A DNA stretch of 64,000 nucleotides from WHTK01 sp963711035 (GTDB taxonomy: Bacteria; Chloroflexota; Dehalococcoidia; DSTF01; WHTK01): positions 496,001-560,000 of the forward strand of contig CAVQCN010000001.1 in the NCBI GenBank assembly GCA_963711035.1. Direction: 5' to 3'. A program made the position numbers and the translations under genes. This document shows, piece by piece, positions 26,403 to 34,222 of the stretch (position 1 is the stretch's first letter; every line of letters starts with the position of its first letter). The notes beneath the pieces are model-generated. The model was not told the DNA's origin. It did no database searches and was given only the letters and a program-made list of their open reading frames with translations.

Positions 26403-26849
26403 CTACTCCTCGGCTTCGACCTCGACCGTCACCTGGGCCCGCACGTTGCGGGTCAGGTTGACGTCCACGGCGTAGCTGCCGACGTCCTTGATCGGCGCGT
26501 CGAGCAGCACCTGCCGGTGCTCCACGGCGCCACCGCGGGCGCTGATCGCTTCGGCGATGTCGGAAGACGTGATCGAGCCAAAGAGGCGGCCTTGCTCGCC
26601 CACCTTCGCCTTGAGGACGATGGGCGAGGCGCTGATCGTGCCGGCCACTCCGCGGGCGGCTTCGTCCAGCTTCTCCTGCTCGCGGGCCAGCGCCTTCGCG
26701 CGCGCCTCGGCCTGCTGCATCATCGACGTGGTCGCTGCGGCGGCCAGCTTGCGCGGCAGCAAGAAGTTGCGGGCGTACCCGTCCGCCACGTTCTTGATCT
26801 CCCCCGCCTGGGCAACGCCATCAACGTTGTCGAGGAACACTACTCGCAT
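26403..26849 (-). CDS. rplI: 50S ribosomal protein L9
   Basis: The 148-residue protein begins MRVVFLDNVDGVAQAGEIKNV and contains GYARNFLLPRKLA, the L9 N-terminal rRNA-binding signature, a long connecting helix and a C-terminal domain with GRLFGSITSSDIAEAI. AAGGAG lies eight bases before the ATG. It heads the replication operon here, without the usual rpsF-ssb-rpsR neighbours. A composite hairpin lies in its leader. Confidence 0.96.
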   Translation of the reverse strand: MRVVFLDNVDGVAQAGEIKNVADGYARNFLLPRKLAAAATTSMMQQAEARAKALAREQEKLDEAARGVAGTISASPIVLKAKVGEQGRLFGSITSSDIAEAISARGGAVEHRQVLLDAPIKDVGSYAVDVNLTRNVRAQVTVEVEAEE

Positions 26850-26872
26850 TGCTTGATCTCCTTAATAAATCC

Positions 26873-26933
26873 GACCTCTGATGCCTGGCCTGAGTTCGGC
26901 CACACTCAGGCGACGGGGCAGGCATCAGAGGTC
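26873..26933 (-). promoter_or_regulatory. Composite hairpin in the rplI leader
   Basis: A perfect 15-bp outer stem (26873-26887 with 26919-26933) encloses an 8-bp inner stem (GCCTGAGT 26888-26895 with ACTCAGGC 26904-26911) and a seven-base single-stranded segment. It lies 24-84 bases before the rplI ATG, just upstream of the ribosome site, and has no T-tract. A regulatory leader or protein-binding RNA is likely. Bases 26934-27099 up to the purL stop show no gene. Confidence 0.6.
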
Positions 26934-27099
26934 AGGCCCGAATTCTGTCCTGCCGGCCAATGGGTATCAAGACCTTTATGTCTTTACAACCCGTTAAAGT
27001 TACTCACATACCAAAGCGTCACGTTCAACCAGAATATAGAACACCTGTACCATGTTATATGTCAAGTCGTGATGATTGGCACAATCTATCGTCCGCCTC

Positions 27100-29388
27100 T
27101 CATCCTTCGACCAGAGCCCCACTGAGACCGTTTTCATAGCTGCGACGCAGATCCGCGATCGACATATCGATGAACGCGTCGAGGCGCAGGCGCTCGCCCC
27201 CTGTACGCCCCAGACGCATTGCCGGCAGATCGATGCGCTGGATCATCGCCTCGATATCGGCGACATGCACCTCGTCCACCGAGACGACGACGCGCGAGGA
27301 AGCCTCACCGAACAGCGCCGCGTCGATGCGGCCCTGCAACGCGATGCCGTTCAGCTCGAAGCCGATGCCGTTCTCGATGCAGGCCTCGGCCAGCGTCACG
27401 GCGAGGCCGCCGTGCGAGCAGTCGTGCGCCGAACGCAGCAGGCCCTGCTCGGCGGCCTCGACCAGCAACCGCTGCACCCGCGCCTCCAGCGCCAGGTCGA
27501 TGCGCGGCGAGCCGGCCACGAGGCCGTGGAACTGGCGCAGGTACTCGCTGCCGGCCAGCTCTGAGGCATCGCCGGTCAGCACGCGGCCGGGCGCTTCTTC
27601 GACACCGATCAGGTAGACGACGTCGCCGCCCGCCTGAAACGCCATCGGCACCGTCTTGCTCACGTCTTCGAGAATGCCTAGCGCTCCGATAACCGGCGTC
27701 GGGTAGATGGCGGCGCCGTTCGACTCGTTGTAGAGGGAGACGTTGCCGGAAACGACGGGCACGCCCAGCGTCTCACAAGCCGCCGCCATACCCCGCACCG
27801 ACTCCTCGAGCTGGAAGTAGACGTCCAGACGCTCCGGGTTGCCGTAGTTGAGGCAGTCTGTTACGGCCACCGGGCGCGCGCCGGTGCAGGCCACGTTGCG
27901 GCAAGCCTCGGCGACGGCCATGGCGCCGCCGGCGAACGGATCAAGATAGGTCTTTACGCCGTTGCCATCCGTTGCGACCGCGATGCCGCGCGGCGCGGCG
28001 GGCTTGATGCGCAACACGGCGGCGGCGGCTCCGGGGCCGGTTACCGTGTTCGTGAGCACCTGGTGGTCGTACTGGCGCCACACCCACCGCTTCGAAGCGA
28101 TCTCAGGCGAGGCGAGCAACTGCAGCAAAGCCGCGTTAGCGTCGGCCGGGCCTTCCTCCCACGAGACGATGTCGGGCAGCCAGGCGAGGTCGTACGTCTG
28201 CAGCTCGTCCAGGCCGCGCGGTTTGACGCCCTCTCGCCGGTACTCGGGCGGCTCCGTGAACAGCTCGGCCGGCACGCTGACGACGGGCCTGCCGTCGTCC
28301 AGGATGCGCACGACGCCATCGTCCGTCACCTTGCCGATGACGTCGCAATGGATCTCCCACTTCTCGAAGTGTCGCAGCACGTCAGCCTCGTGCTCCTTGC
28401 GAGCGACGACCAGCATGCGCTCCTGCGACTCGCTGAGCATGACGTCGTAGGCGGTCATGTGCTCCTCGCGCCGCGGCACGCGCGCCACGTCGATCTCGAC
28501 GCCGGCGTGACCGCGGGCAGCGCACTCGACCAGCGAGCTGGTGAGCCCGGCGGCGCCCAGATCCTGTAGGCCGACAATCCAGTCGGCGTGCTGCTCGGCC
28601 AGCTCGACGCAGGCCTCCATCAGCAGCTTCTCGAGGAACGGGTTGCCGACCTGCACCGTGGGCCGCAGCTCCTCCGAGCCCTCCTCGAAGGTGCGCGATG
28701 CCAGCACGTTGGCCCCGCCGATGCCGTCGCGGCCCGTATCGGCGCCGACCAGGATGATCGGGTTGCCGGCGCCGGTCGCGATGGCGCTGAGCAGCTCATC
28801 GGCCCGCGCAATGCCGACACACATGGCGTTGACCAGCGGGTTGCCATCGTACGTATCGGCGAACGAGACCTCGCCGCCTACCGTGGGCACGCCGAGGCAG
28901 TTGCCGTAGCCGCCGATGCCGGCCACGACGCCACGGAACAGGCCCCGGTTATGCGCGGCGCGCTCCGTGTCTCCGCCGCGCGGCTCGCGCAGCGGGCCGA
29001 AGCGCAGCGAGTCGAGAATCGCGATCGGGCGCGCGCCCATGGCGAAGATGTCGCGCACGATGCCGCCGACGCCCGTCGCGGCGCCCTGATACGGCTCGAT
29101 CGCCGAGGGGTGGTTGTGCGATTCGATCTTGAAGACGGCGCAGTAGCCGCCGCCTATGTCGACGGCGCCGGCGTTCTCGCCGCCTCGAGTCGTCAGAACC
29201 TGCGGACCGGTACTGGGAAAGAGACGCAGGAGCGGCTTGCTGTTTTTGTAGCCGCAGTGCTCCGACCACATGGCGCCGAACATGCCCAGCTCAACGTCGT
29301 TCGGCTCGCGGTCGAGCAGGTCGACGATCTGTTCGTACTCGGGCACGGACAGGGCAATGACAGCCAGGGTTTCGGCGTCTCGGGGCAC
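27100..29388 (-). CDS. purL: Phosphoribosylformylglycinamidine synthase subunit PurL
   Basis: The 762-residue protein is the large subunit of FGAM synthase, which converts FGAR, glutamine and ATP to FGAM in purine synthesis. It has duplicated AIRS-like domains; GAMWSEHCGYKNSKPLLR, HNHPSAIEPYQGAATGVGG and SAHDCSHGGLAVTLAEA are family hallmarks. The length fits the small PurL that needs PurS and PurQ, which are not in the window. GTG start at 29388 with a TAAGAT box six bases upstream. Confidence 0.96.
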   Translation of the reverse strand: MPRDAETLAVIALSVPEYEQIVDLLDREPNDVELGMFGAMWSEHCGYKNSKPLLRLFPSTGPQVLTTRGGENAGAVDIGGGYCAVFKIESHNHPSAIEPYQGAATGVGGIVRDIFAMGARPIAILDSLRFGPLREPRGGDTERAAHNRGLFRGVVAGIGGYGNCLGVPTVGGEVSFADTYDGNPLVNAMCVGIARADELLSAIATGAGNPIILVGADTGRDGIGGANVLASRTFEEGSEELRPTVQVGNPFLEKLLMEACVELAEQHADWIVGLQDLGAAGLTSSLVECAARGHAGVEIDVARVPRREEHMTAYDVMLSESQERMLVVARKEHEADVLRHFEKWEIHCDVIGKVTDDGVVRILDDGRPVVSVPAELFTEPPEYRREGVKPRGLDELQTYDLAWLPDIVSWEEGPADANAALLQLLASPEIASKRWVWRQYDHQVLTNTVTGPGAAAAVLRIKPAAPRGIAVATDGNGVKTYLDPFAGGAMAVAEACRNVACTGARPVAVTDCLNYGNPERLDVYFQLEESVRGMAAACETLGVPVVSGNVSLYNESNGAAIYPTPVIGALGILEDVSKTVPMAFQAGGDVVYLIGVEEAPGRVLTGDASELAGSEYLRQFHGLVAGSPRIDLALEARVQRLLVEAAEQGLLRSAHDCSHGGLAVTLAEACIENGIGFELNGIALQGRIDAALFGEASSRVVVSVDEVHVADIEAMIQRIDLPAMRLGRTGGERLRLDAFIDMSIADLRRSYENGLSGALVEG

Positions 29389-29394
29389 GTCCTC

Positions 29395-29400
29395 ATCTTA
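29395..29400 (-). promoter_or_regulatory. -10-like box TAAGAT before purL
   Basis: Reading leftward, TAAGAT is followed by six bases and the GTG start of purL, fitting a leaderless transcript, although the intervening GAGGAC could also act as a close ribosome site. Confidence 0.4.
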
Positions 29401-29497
29401 CGGGGCGGGCCCGAGGCGGTCTACTTGTCCTCGCCCCCTGCTTCGGCAGAACCGCGACGCATCCTATACTGCACAGCGTATCTAGACGGAGGCCACC

Positions 29498-29896
29498 ATG
29501 GCTGAACTGAACGACGCGGCGCGCGCGATCATCGAAGCGCCCAATCTCGCCGACCTGGTTACGCTGATGCCGGATGGCTCGCCCCAGATCACACCGCTCT
29601 GGGTCGACCACGACGGCACCAACGTCATCGTCAACACGGCGCAGGGCCGCCAGAAGATCCTGAACATGCAGCGGGATCCGCGCGTTGCACTGTGCATCAT
29701 CAACCAGGAGAACACGCAGAACTACGTGCAGATACGCGGCAAGGTCATCGAGATCATCGAGGGCGAGGCCGCCTGGGAGCACTTCAAGACGATGATCGTG
29801 AAGTATCGGCCCGGCATGGACGTCACGCAGCGGCCGCCGGACCTCAGCCGCGTGCTGATTCGCATCCAGCCGCTGCACGTGCAGATCTACGGCTGA
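29498..29896 (+). CDS. PPOX-class F420-dependent enzyme
   Basis: The 132-residue protein has the split-barrel flavin/F420-binding fold: LVTLMPDGSPQITPLWVDHDG, GRQKILNMQRDPRVALCI and a C-terminal LIRIQPLHVQIYG strand. Members reduce or oxidise small molecules with F420H2 or FMN. GGAGG precedes the ATG, and a TATACT box lies at 29465-29470. The thioredoxin-like gene follows by 20 bases, so the two probably form an operon. Confidence 0.85.
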   Translation: MAELNDAARAIIEAPNLADLVTLMPDGSPQITPLWVDHDGTNVIVNTAQGRQKILNMQRDPRVALCIINQENTQNYVQIRGKVIEIIEGEAAWEHFKTMIVKYRPGMDVTQRPPDLSRVLIRIQPLHVQIYG

Positions 29897-29916
29897 TCAG
29901 AGCAAAGGAGAGCCTC

Positions 29917-30618
29917 GTGCCCGAAGCCTCGATTTCGCCCCAGCGCTATGGCCAGGGCAGGACCTTCGACGAATACCTGCAGTACATCGCCTCGCCCGAG
30001 AACCTGGCGCGCGAGAGCAACGGTGGCGTGGAGCGCGTCGACATGAGCGGCCGACTGCGCGAATGGCACCAGGCGGTGCGCCTCAGCCAGGCACAGGCCG
30101 AGGCAATCCGAGACCTGGCGTCGCAGCCCGGCGGACCGGCCAAGCTGCTGGTCATAGCCGAGGAGTGGTCCTCCGACTGCCGTCGCGACGTGCCGATGCT
30201 GGCACAGCTCGCCGAAGCGGGAGGCATGGAGATGCGCATCTTCAACCGCGACGGCGACCGGTTCAGCGGCAGCCCGGAGCCGGACCCGGCCGAGTCGCCC
30301 AACGCCGACCTGATGGCGCAGTTCCTCAACCGCAAGCCGGGCGGTCCGTTTCAGTCGGTCCCGATCGCCGTCTTCTATAACAGCAACTTCGAGTATCTCT
30401 ACCACTACACCGAGTACCCCGCGATCTACCAGAAGGACCGTGTCCAGGGGTTCTACCGCGAGCCGAAGCCCGGTGAGACGCCAGAAGCGACGGCACAGCG
30501 CTGGCCGGTTGAGTTCGGCGTCTTTCAGCAGACGCCTTACTTCCGTGTCATCGCCTGCGCCGGCATCGACGAGATCATCGCCGCCCTGCACCGGTTGATG
30601 CTGCTCGGCTCCGTCTAG
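29917..30618 (+). CDS. Thioredoxin-fold family protein
   Basis: The 233-residue protein has a thioredoxin-like core: KLLVIAEEWSSDCRRDVPMLAQLAE, where the usual CxxC is reduced to one cysteine in SSDC, and a later cis-proline strand FQSVPIAVFYN. GTG 29917 has AAGGAG six bases upstream. One cysteine argues against a classical disulfide reductase; it may act with the upstream F420 protein or as a peroxide or thiol sensor. That role is inference. Confidence 0.72.
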   Translation: MPEASISPQRYGQGRTFDEYLQYIASPENLARESNGGVERVDMSGRLREWHQAVRLSQAQAEAIRDLASQPGGPAKLLVIAEEWSSDCRRDVPMLAQLAEAGGMEMRIFNRDGDRFSGSPEPDPAESPNADLMAQFLNRKPGGPFQSVPIAVFYNSNFEYLYHYTEYPAIYQKDRVQGFYREPKPGETPEATAQRWPVEFGVFQQTPYFRVIACAGIDEIIAALHRLMLLGSV

Positions 30619-30714
30619 GCCAATAGCATGGCGGCGGAACCGCGCGAGAAGCTTATCAATCGGGGCATCCAGGAGAGACCGGCCGCCAACCGCCGACCAG
30701 GCAGACGCGCTCCG

Positions 30715-32274
30715 CTAGGCGGTGCGCAGCAGGCGGGGCCCGTCGTCGGCGATGCGCCTGTCGCCGACCATTGCGCCTTCCGCCAGCAGGCGGTTAACGC
30801 GCCCGGCGCGCTGAGGCTCGCCCAGCAGGAAGCCCTGGCCGTAGTCGCATCCCGCCGCGATCACGCGATCGATCTGCTCTTTCGTCTCTATGCCCTCGGC
30901 GATCACGCGCATGTCGAGCGCATGACCGAGGTCGACCATCGCTTTGATGATCGCGAAGGTGCGGGCATCGTCGGAGCCCTGCACGAACGACAGGTCCAGC
31001 TTCAGCGTCTCGACCTGGAAGCGCCGCAGGTAGCTGAGCGATGAGTAACCGACGCCGAAATCGTCGATGGCAACGTTGACGCCGAGGTTGCGCAGGTAGT
31101 CGAGGTTCTTCATGGTTGCTTCCTCGTCCTGCATCATCGCGGTTTCGGTGATTTCCAGATGAATGCGGCCCTGCTTGATGCCAGTCGTGCGCAACACCTC
31201 CGTCAGTTCGGGCAGGAAGGCAAAGCTGCGGAACTGCAGCGCGGAGAGGTTGATGTTCATGTCGAAGTTCGCGCCGTAGAGGTCGTGCCACTCGCGCGCC
31301 TGGCGACAGGCCTCCGCCAGGATCCAGCGGCCCAGCAGACGAATAAGCCCGCTCTCTTCCGCCATTGGCACGAAGTCGACCGGCTTCAGCAACCCGTGCC
31401 GCGGGTGTAGCCAACGCACCAGCGCCTCAAAGCCCTCGATGTGGTTGGTCTTGAGGTCGATGATGGGCTGATAGAAGAGCATGAGCTGGTCGGTGCCGAG
31501 GGCGTTGCGCAGCTCAGCCTCCATCGAGAGGCGCCCGGCGGATGGCACAGGCACGCTGGCTTGGAACATCGCGTACTGGCCGCGACCCGCTTCCTTGGCC
31601 TGGTACAGGGCAATGTCGGCGCGGCTGAGAAGCTCGCTGGCGGTTAGACGCGGCTGTTCCGAGACGGCAATACCGATGCTGGCGCTGGGCCAGACCTGCT
31701 GTCCTTCCAGGTTCATGGGCTCATTAACATCGTCGAGGATACGGTTCGCGAGCAGCGACAGCTCCTGAGGGTTCGCGTACTCTTCCACGACGATACTGAA
31801 CTCGTCGCCGCCCAGGCGAGCGATCCAGGCACCGGGAGGCGTTACCCGAAGCAGCCGTCCGCTGATCTCGATCAGATAAGAATCCCCGGCCGGGTGACCC
31901 ATCGTGTCGTTGATCAGCTTGAAGCGATCCAGGTCAATGAGCAGGACCGCGCAGTCTTTCTTCTGCGCCACGACCTCTGCCAGCCGTTCACTGAAGCGGC
32001 GCCGGTTGGCGAGGCCGGTGAGCTCATCACGATAGGCGAGCTCGGCAACGTTCAGAAGCCGGCGACCCGAGAGCATCTTCTCCAGCTGACGTGCCAGCAG
32101 CGGCCCGCCGAAAAGCATGGCGACGACGACGATGACCGTCGGCTGCGACTGGCTGGCAAGGAGGAATGCAGCGTACGACGGACCGCCCAGATAAAGGATG
32201 AGGATCAAGCAGCCCCAGACCCAGGACGATGTCACGTCGGGCACCGAAATGGCATGCTTGCGACCAGCGTTCAT
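30715..32274 (-). CDS. GGDEF/EAL cyclic-di-GMP turnover protein
   Basis: From ATG 32274 the protein has 519 residues: two membrane helices near residues 16-60, a GGDEF domain with intact RLGGDEF but no RxxD inhibitory site, and an EAL domain. The EAL residues needed for hydrolysis are present: EGFEALVRW, NLS, EITETAMM, IDDFGVGYSSL, LKLDLSF and EGIET. Both synthesis and hydrolysis are possible. The frame is open up to 32529, but that part spans a structured RNA and terminator, so the shorter start is preferred. Confidence 0.9.
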   Translation of the reverse strand: MNAGRKHAISVPDVTSSWVWGCLILILYLGGPSYAAFLLASQSQPTVIVVVAMLFGGPLLARQLEKMLSGRRLLNVAELAYRDELTGLANRRRFSERLAEVVAQKKDCAVLLIDLDRFKLINDTMGHPAGDSYLIEISGRLLRVTPPGAWIARLGGDEFSIVVEEYANPQELSLLANRILDDVNEPMNLEGQQVWPSASIGIAVSEQPRLTASELLSRADIALYQAKEAGRGQYAMFQASVPVPSAGRLSMEAELRNALGTDQLMLFYQPIIDLKTNHIEGFEALVRWLHPRHGLLKPVDFVPMAEESGLIRLLGRWILAEACRQAREWHDLYGANFDMNINLSALQFRSFAFLPELTEVLRTTGIKQGRIHLEITETAMMQDEEATMKNLDYLRNLGVNVAIDDFGVGYSSLSYLRRFQVETLKLDLSFVQGSDDARTFAIIKAMVDLGHALDMRVIAEGIETKEQIDRVIAAGCDYGQGFLLGEPQRAGRVNRLLAEGAMVGDRRIADDGPRLLRTA

Positions 32275-32476
32275 CCTGGCCGACTTCACGCGGCGTCCGG
32301 CTCTTCGGTATCCAGGATGGGCGGTAGAAGCGTCAGGTGGGCTCGACGTCTGAGAGGCGTCGGTGCCTGGCTCTCCAACGGCTGATGAGGTGTCTGTCGT
32401 TGGTTGGCAGTAGCTTTGTCCGCTTGTGACTGCATAGATCGGCCCCCCGCTGGCCTTGCTTTCCCCTGTCGGCTGG

Positions 32477-32514
32477 AAAACAAGAAGGCCTGGTCTCGCA
32501 ATCGAGCCCAGGCC
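32477..32514 (-). terminator. Intrinsic terminator in the leader of the GGDEF/EAL gene
   Basis: Reading leftward, GGCCTGG (32514-32508) pairs with CCAGGCC (32493-32487) and the inner CTCG/CGAG closes an ATTG loop; TTCTTGTTTT follows. It stands about 200 bases before the GGDEF/EAL start and directly after the branched structure at 32515-32633. Confidence 0.75.
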
Positions 32515-32633
32515 GGTCGGTTTCACCACTCGGCTCCCCGACGCCCACTAGGTGACCAGATCAGGCGACGGATCGATGCCCCCGGCAGCTTATGGTCCGT
32601 CCCTGGCGTTTGGGGCAGGTATTCCGTACCTGC
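32515..32633 (-). ncRNA. Candidate structured leader RNA (riboswitch-like)
   Basis: Reading leftward, a 7-bp hairpin (GCAGGTA/TACCTGC, 32633-32615) is followed by a closing stem (CCCC and CGCC at 32615-32605 with GGCG and GGGG at 32545-32536, internal loop AAA/TC). This encloses one hairpin based on GACGGA/TCCGTC (32601-32596 and 32572-32567) and a smaller one near 32550-32560. An intrinsic terminator follows. The layout is that of a riboswitch with a terminator; I could not match a known class, including GEMM. Confidence 0.45.
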
Positions 32634-32759
32634 TTACAAAGCTAAACGCGCCACTATCTCGTGTGTTACAGCGGTTTGCGAAATATGAGCGTTTTTCCTT
32701 CTCCTTCGCCACGAACACCGACCAATGGCCGTTCCCTTCGCCACCTCGAAACCGTGGGC

Positions 32760-32765
32760 TATAAT
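32760..32765 (+). promoter_or_regulatory. -10 box TATAAT before the methionine synthase-like gene
   Basis: A perfect TATAAT lies 48 bases before the TTG start at 32813, leaving room for the GGGGGAG ribosome site at 32798-32804. No good -35 box is seen. Confidence 0.5.
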
Positions 32766-32812
32766 CGCGCACGAACTTGGAGAACGCAGACATCGCCGGG
32801 GGAGAACTTGCC

Positions 32813-33988
32813 TTGAAGACGAGCACGAGCCGCATCCTCACCACCCACGTCGGCAGCCTGGCACGGCCCCACAACCTGCTGGACCAGATGAAGGCGAAGT
32901 CGAGCGGCGGCTCAGTCGATCCGGCTGCCTATGCTGCCACCCTGAAGGGCGCGGTCGCGGAGATGGTGCACAAGCAGGCAGAGTGCGGCATCGACATCGT
33001 CAGCGACGGCGAGATGTCGAAGCCGAACTTTGTCAACTACGCCCGCGACCGCATGAAGGGCTTCGAGATCACGACTCCGCCGCCGGGGCCGTCGCGGCCG
33101 CGCGGCAGCCGTCCCGAGCGCGAGATGTTCCCCGAGTACCACGAGATGTACGACCGCCAGCGCGCCGAGCGGGGCTACGCGGTGCCGTTTCCGGAGCCAC
33201 CTCTCGCTTGCACCGGCCCCATCGAGTACGTGCCGAATGCGGTGCAGACGGACATCGCCAACCTGAAGGCGGCACTGCAGGGCGTGCAGGTCGAAGAGGT
33301 CTTCATGCCCGCCGCGACGCCGCGCAACAACATCCACAACCAGTTCTACAGCACTGAGGCCGACTTCCAGCACGCTTACGCCGATGCCTTGCACCAGGAG
33401 TACAAAGCGATCATCGACGCCGGCTTCATCTGCCAGGTCGACGACTCCGCTTTCGCCTCCCAGTACGGTGAAGACCCCGATGTCCCGCTGGCGGACCGGC
33501 GCAAGGTGGCCGACGATGCCGTCGATCTGATCAACTACGCCATCGGTGACCTGCCGGCGGACCGGCTGCGGTTCCACACCTGCTACGGCACCAACATTGC
33601 GCCCCGCATCTTCGAAGCGCCGCTCAAAGACATCATCGACCTGCTGCTGCGCATCAACGTCGGCGCCTACTCCTTCGAGGCGTCGAACCCGCGCCACGCC
33701 CACGACTGGCACCTCTGGGAAAACTTCAAGCTGCCCGAGGGCAAGGTGCTCATCCCGGGCTTCATCACTCACAGCAGCACGCTGGTCGAGCACCCGGAGT
33801 GGATCGCCGACAACATCGTCAACTACGCCAACCTGATTGGCCCCGAGAACCTGATCGCCGGCGCCGACTGCGGCTTCTCCTCCCTGGCGATGTACCACCC
33901 GGAGATCATGGCAGACGTCGTCTGGGCGAAGTTCCGCGCCCTGACGGAAGGTGCCGAGATCGCCTCGAGGCGCATCTGGCGCAAGTGA
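32813..33988 (+). CDS. Cobalamin-independent methionine synthase (MetE C-terminal)-like protein
   Basis: The 391-residue protein is a single TIM-barrel relative of the MetE catalytic half. Zinc-ligand motifs are present: FHTCYGTN (His and Cys) and AGADCGFSSL (Cys), and it begins with the ILTTHVGSLARP signature. Such stand-alone proteins transfer methyl groups to thiols or act in other one-carbon demethylations; the methyl donor is unknown. The TTG start at 32813 is chosen because GGGGGAG stands eight bases upstream; TTG 32777 lacks a ribosome site. Confidence 0.82.
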   Translation: MKTSTSRILTTHVGSLARPHNLLDQMKAKSSGGSVDPAAYAATLKGAVAEMVHKQAECGIDIVSDGEMSKPNFVNYARDRMKGFEITTPPPGPSRPRGSRPEREMFPEYHEMYDRQRAERGYAVPFPEPPLACTGPIEYVPNAVQTDIANLKAALQGVQVEEVFMPAATPRNNIHNQFYSTEADFQHAYADALHQEYKAIIDAGFICQVDDSAFASQYGEDPDVPLADRRKVADDAVDLINYAIGDLPADRLRFHTCYGTNIAPRIFEAPLKDIIDLLLRINVGAYSFEASNPRHAHDWHLWENFKLPEGKVLIPGFITHSSTLVEHPEWIADNIVNYANLIGPENLIAGADCGFSSLAMYHPEIMADVVWAKFRALTEGAEIASRRIWRK

Positions 33989-34222
33989 GCCTCGGGGCGT
34001 CGGTCTTCACGCAGCGCTGCGACCGGTCAATACGGGGCTTCTTGGTTGACCGCCCCGTCCGCACGAGTTCCCGGGCATGCTAATGCCTGCGCTTGACAGC
34101 TTCGTCTGGCTGTCTATGATTGGCCGTCAGCGGGAGGGCTGCCCCATTTCTCTGAATCACGCATTCGCCCAGTTCGGGGTCGCTGCGCCTACCCGCCGCT
34201 ATGCAGGAGGAGGGCTTGCATC

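Noticed and set aside
32401..32480. Possible GEMM (cyclic-di-GMP-I) riboswitch from segments like GGGGAAAGC and GGACAAAGC
   Set aside because: The required GNRA-capped helix and the GACGCAAAGC core are not present in the right order.
32401..32529. Long N-terminal extension of the GGDEF/EAL protein in an open frame
   Set aside because: The extension would translate through a perfect terminator hairpin and T-tract and has no ribosome site, so the start at 32274 is preferred.
34093..34130. TTGACA and TATGAT upstream of the PEP-utilising gene read as a promoter
   Set aside because: The spacer is 26 bases, too long for a sigma-70 promoter.
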